Shown: in pieces, positions 5,616 to 5,968 of the stretch
How the letters are laid out: the number at the start of each line of letters is the position of its first letter
Position numbering within the stretch: position 1 is the stretch's first letter
Assembly (NCBI GenBank): GCA_028290925.1
Contig: JAQGIX010000150.1
Location: 1-5,968, forward strand
DNA from: Phenylobacterium sp.
GTDB lineage: Bacteria; Pseudomonadota; Alphaproteobacteria; Caulobacterales; Caulobacteraceae
Length of the DNA stretch: 5,968 nt
Reading direction: 5' to 3'
Notes under the pieces: model-generated
What the model was told of the DNA's origin: nothing
What the model saw: only the letters and a program-made list of their open reading frames with translations
Database searches by the model: none
Made by a program: the position numbers and the translations under genes

Positions 5616-5968
5616 ATGTCCGACGCCTTCAAGCCGCTGCTCAGCCGCCTGGCGGACGGCGCGACACTCTCCGAAGACGACGCGGGGGCGTTCTTCACCG
5701 CTTGCCTGCGCGGCGAGCCGACCCCGGCCCAGGTGGCCGCGGCGCTCACCGCCATGCGGATGCGCGGCGAGACGGTGGGCGAGATCACCGCCTGCGCCCG
5801 GGCCATGCGCAAGGCGGCCGTGAAGCTCGATCACGGCTTGCAGGTGATCGACGTCTGCGGCACCGGCGGTGACGGGCTGCACACCCTCAACATCTCGACA
5901 GCGGTGGGCTTCGTGGCTGCGGGCGGCGGCTTGAAGGTCGCCAAGCACGGCAACCGCGCGCTGACCTC
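5616..5968 (+). CDS. trpD: Anthranilate phosphoribosyltransferase, N-terminal part (3' truncated by window edge)
   Basis: TrpD joins anthranilate to phosphoribosyl pyrophosphate, the second step of the tryptophan branch, in the cytoplasm. The first 117 residues are present and open to the end of the window; the family is about 340 long. The N-terminal helical domain (1-70) is followed by the PRPP-binding glycine loop CGTGGDG at 81-87, NIST at 92-95 and KHGNRA at 110-115, the family's signature order. The ATG at 5616 begins only six bases after the trpG stop, and no clear ribosome site fits between, so translation is probably coupled to trpG. It has no visible promoter of its own and should share the trpG transcript. 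Confidence 0.95.
   Translation, partial: MSDAFKPLLSRLADGATLSEDDAGAFFTACLRGEPTPAQVAAALTAMRMRGETVGEITACARAMRKAAVKLDHGLQVIDVCGTGGDGLHTLNISTAVGFVAAGGGLKVAKHGNRALT

Noticed and set aside
4716..5948. Minus-strand open frame of 410 aa opposite trpG and trpD
   Set aside because: It crosses two well-conserved genes and the small membrane gene in another frame, and has no recognisable motifs.

Overview
The window is GC-rich and densely coding, and reads as chromosomal DNA of an alphaproteobacterium, most likely a member of the Caulobacteraceae (Caulobacter/Phenylobacterium type). The reasons are base composition, protein sequences resembling what I remember of that family, a tpiA / PpiD-like / trpE / trpGD arrangement I associate with it from memory, and promoter candidates that fit the Caulobacter housekeeping pattern TTGaCgS-N10-14-GCTAnAWC. 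I see no mobile element, tRNA, rRNA or CRISPR array.

Layout. Bases 1-264 hold the C-terminal end of a GNAT acetyltransferase (+). It converges on tpiA (triose-phosphate isomerase, -, 261-1004), and the two stop codons overlap in one CTAG. Bases 1005-1128 are a divergent promoter region between tpiA and a membrane-anchored PpiD/SurA-like periplasmic foldase (+, 1129-3051). The foldase stop overlaps the GTG start of trpE (+, 3048-4592), so the two are probably one transcript. After trpE comes a hairpin-rich intergenic repeat (about 4597-4719). Then there is a small membrane protein of unknown function on the opposite strand (4724-4924, -) and an 85-95 bp regulatory region. Last come trpG (+, 5019-5609) and the start of trpD (+, 5616 to the window edge).

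How the genes work together. TrpE and TrpG are the two halves of anthranilate synthase (chorismate + glutamine to anthranilate). TrpD transfers the phosphoribosyl group to anthranilate, the next step to tryptophan. TrpE appears tied to the foldase transcript, while trpGD has its own promoter, so the enzyme's two subunits are probably transcribed separately. TpiA is central glycolysis and only a neighbour.

The most notable points are two. First, trpE carries an in-frame TAA at 4401-4403 exactly where the family has a conserved Tyr. Another 62 intact, conserved codons follow before the natural TGA, so this is a fresh nonsense mutation, a base-call error or, less likely, readthrough. Second, the trpG promoter candidate places its +1 exactly on the A of the family-typical ATG at 5019, which predicts a leaderless mRNA. 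A perfect 21-bp inverted repeat sits over its -35/spacer and could be an operator. I find no clear evidence of a wholly new multi-gene system.
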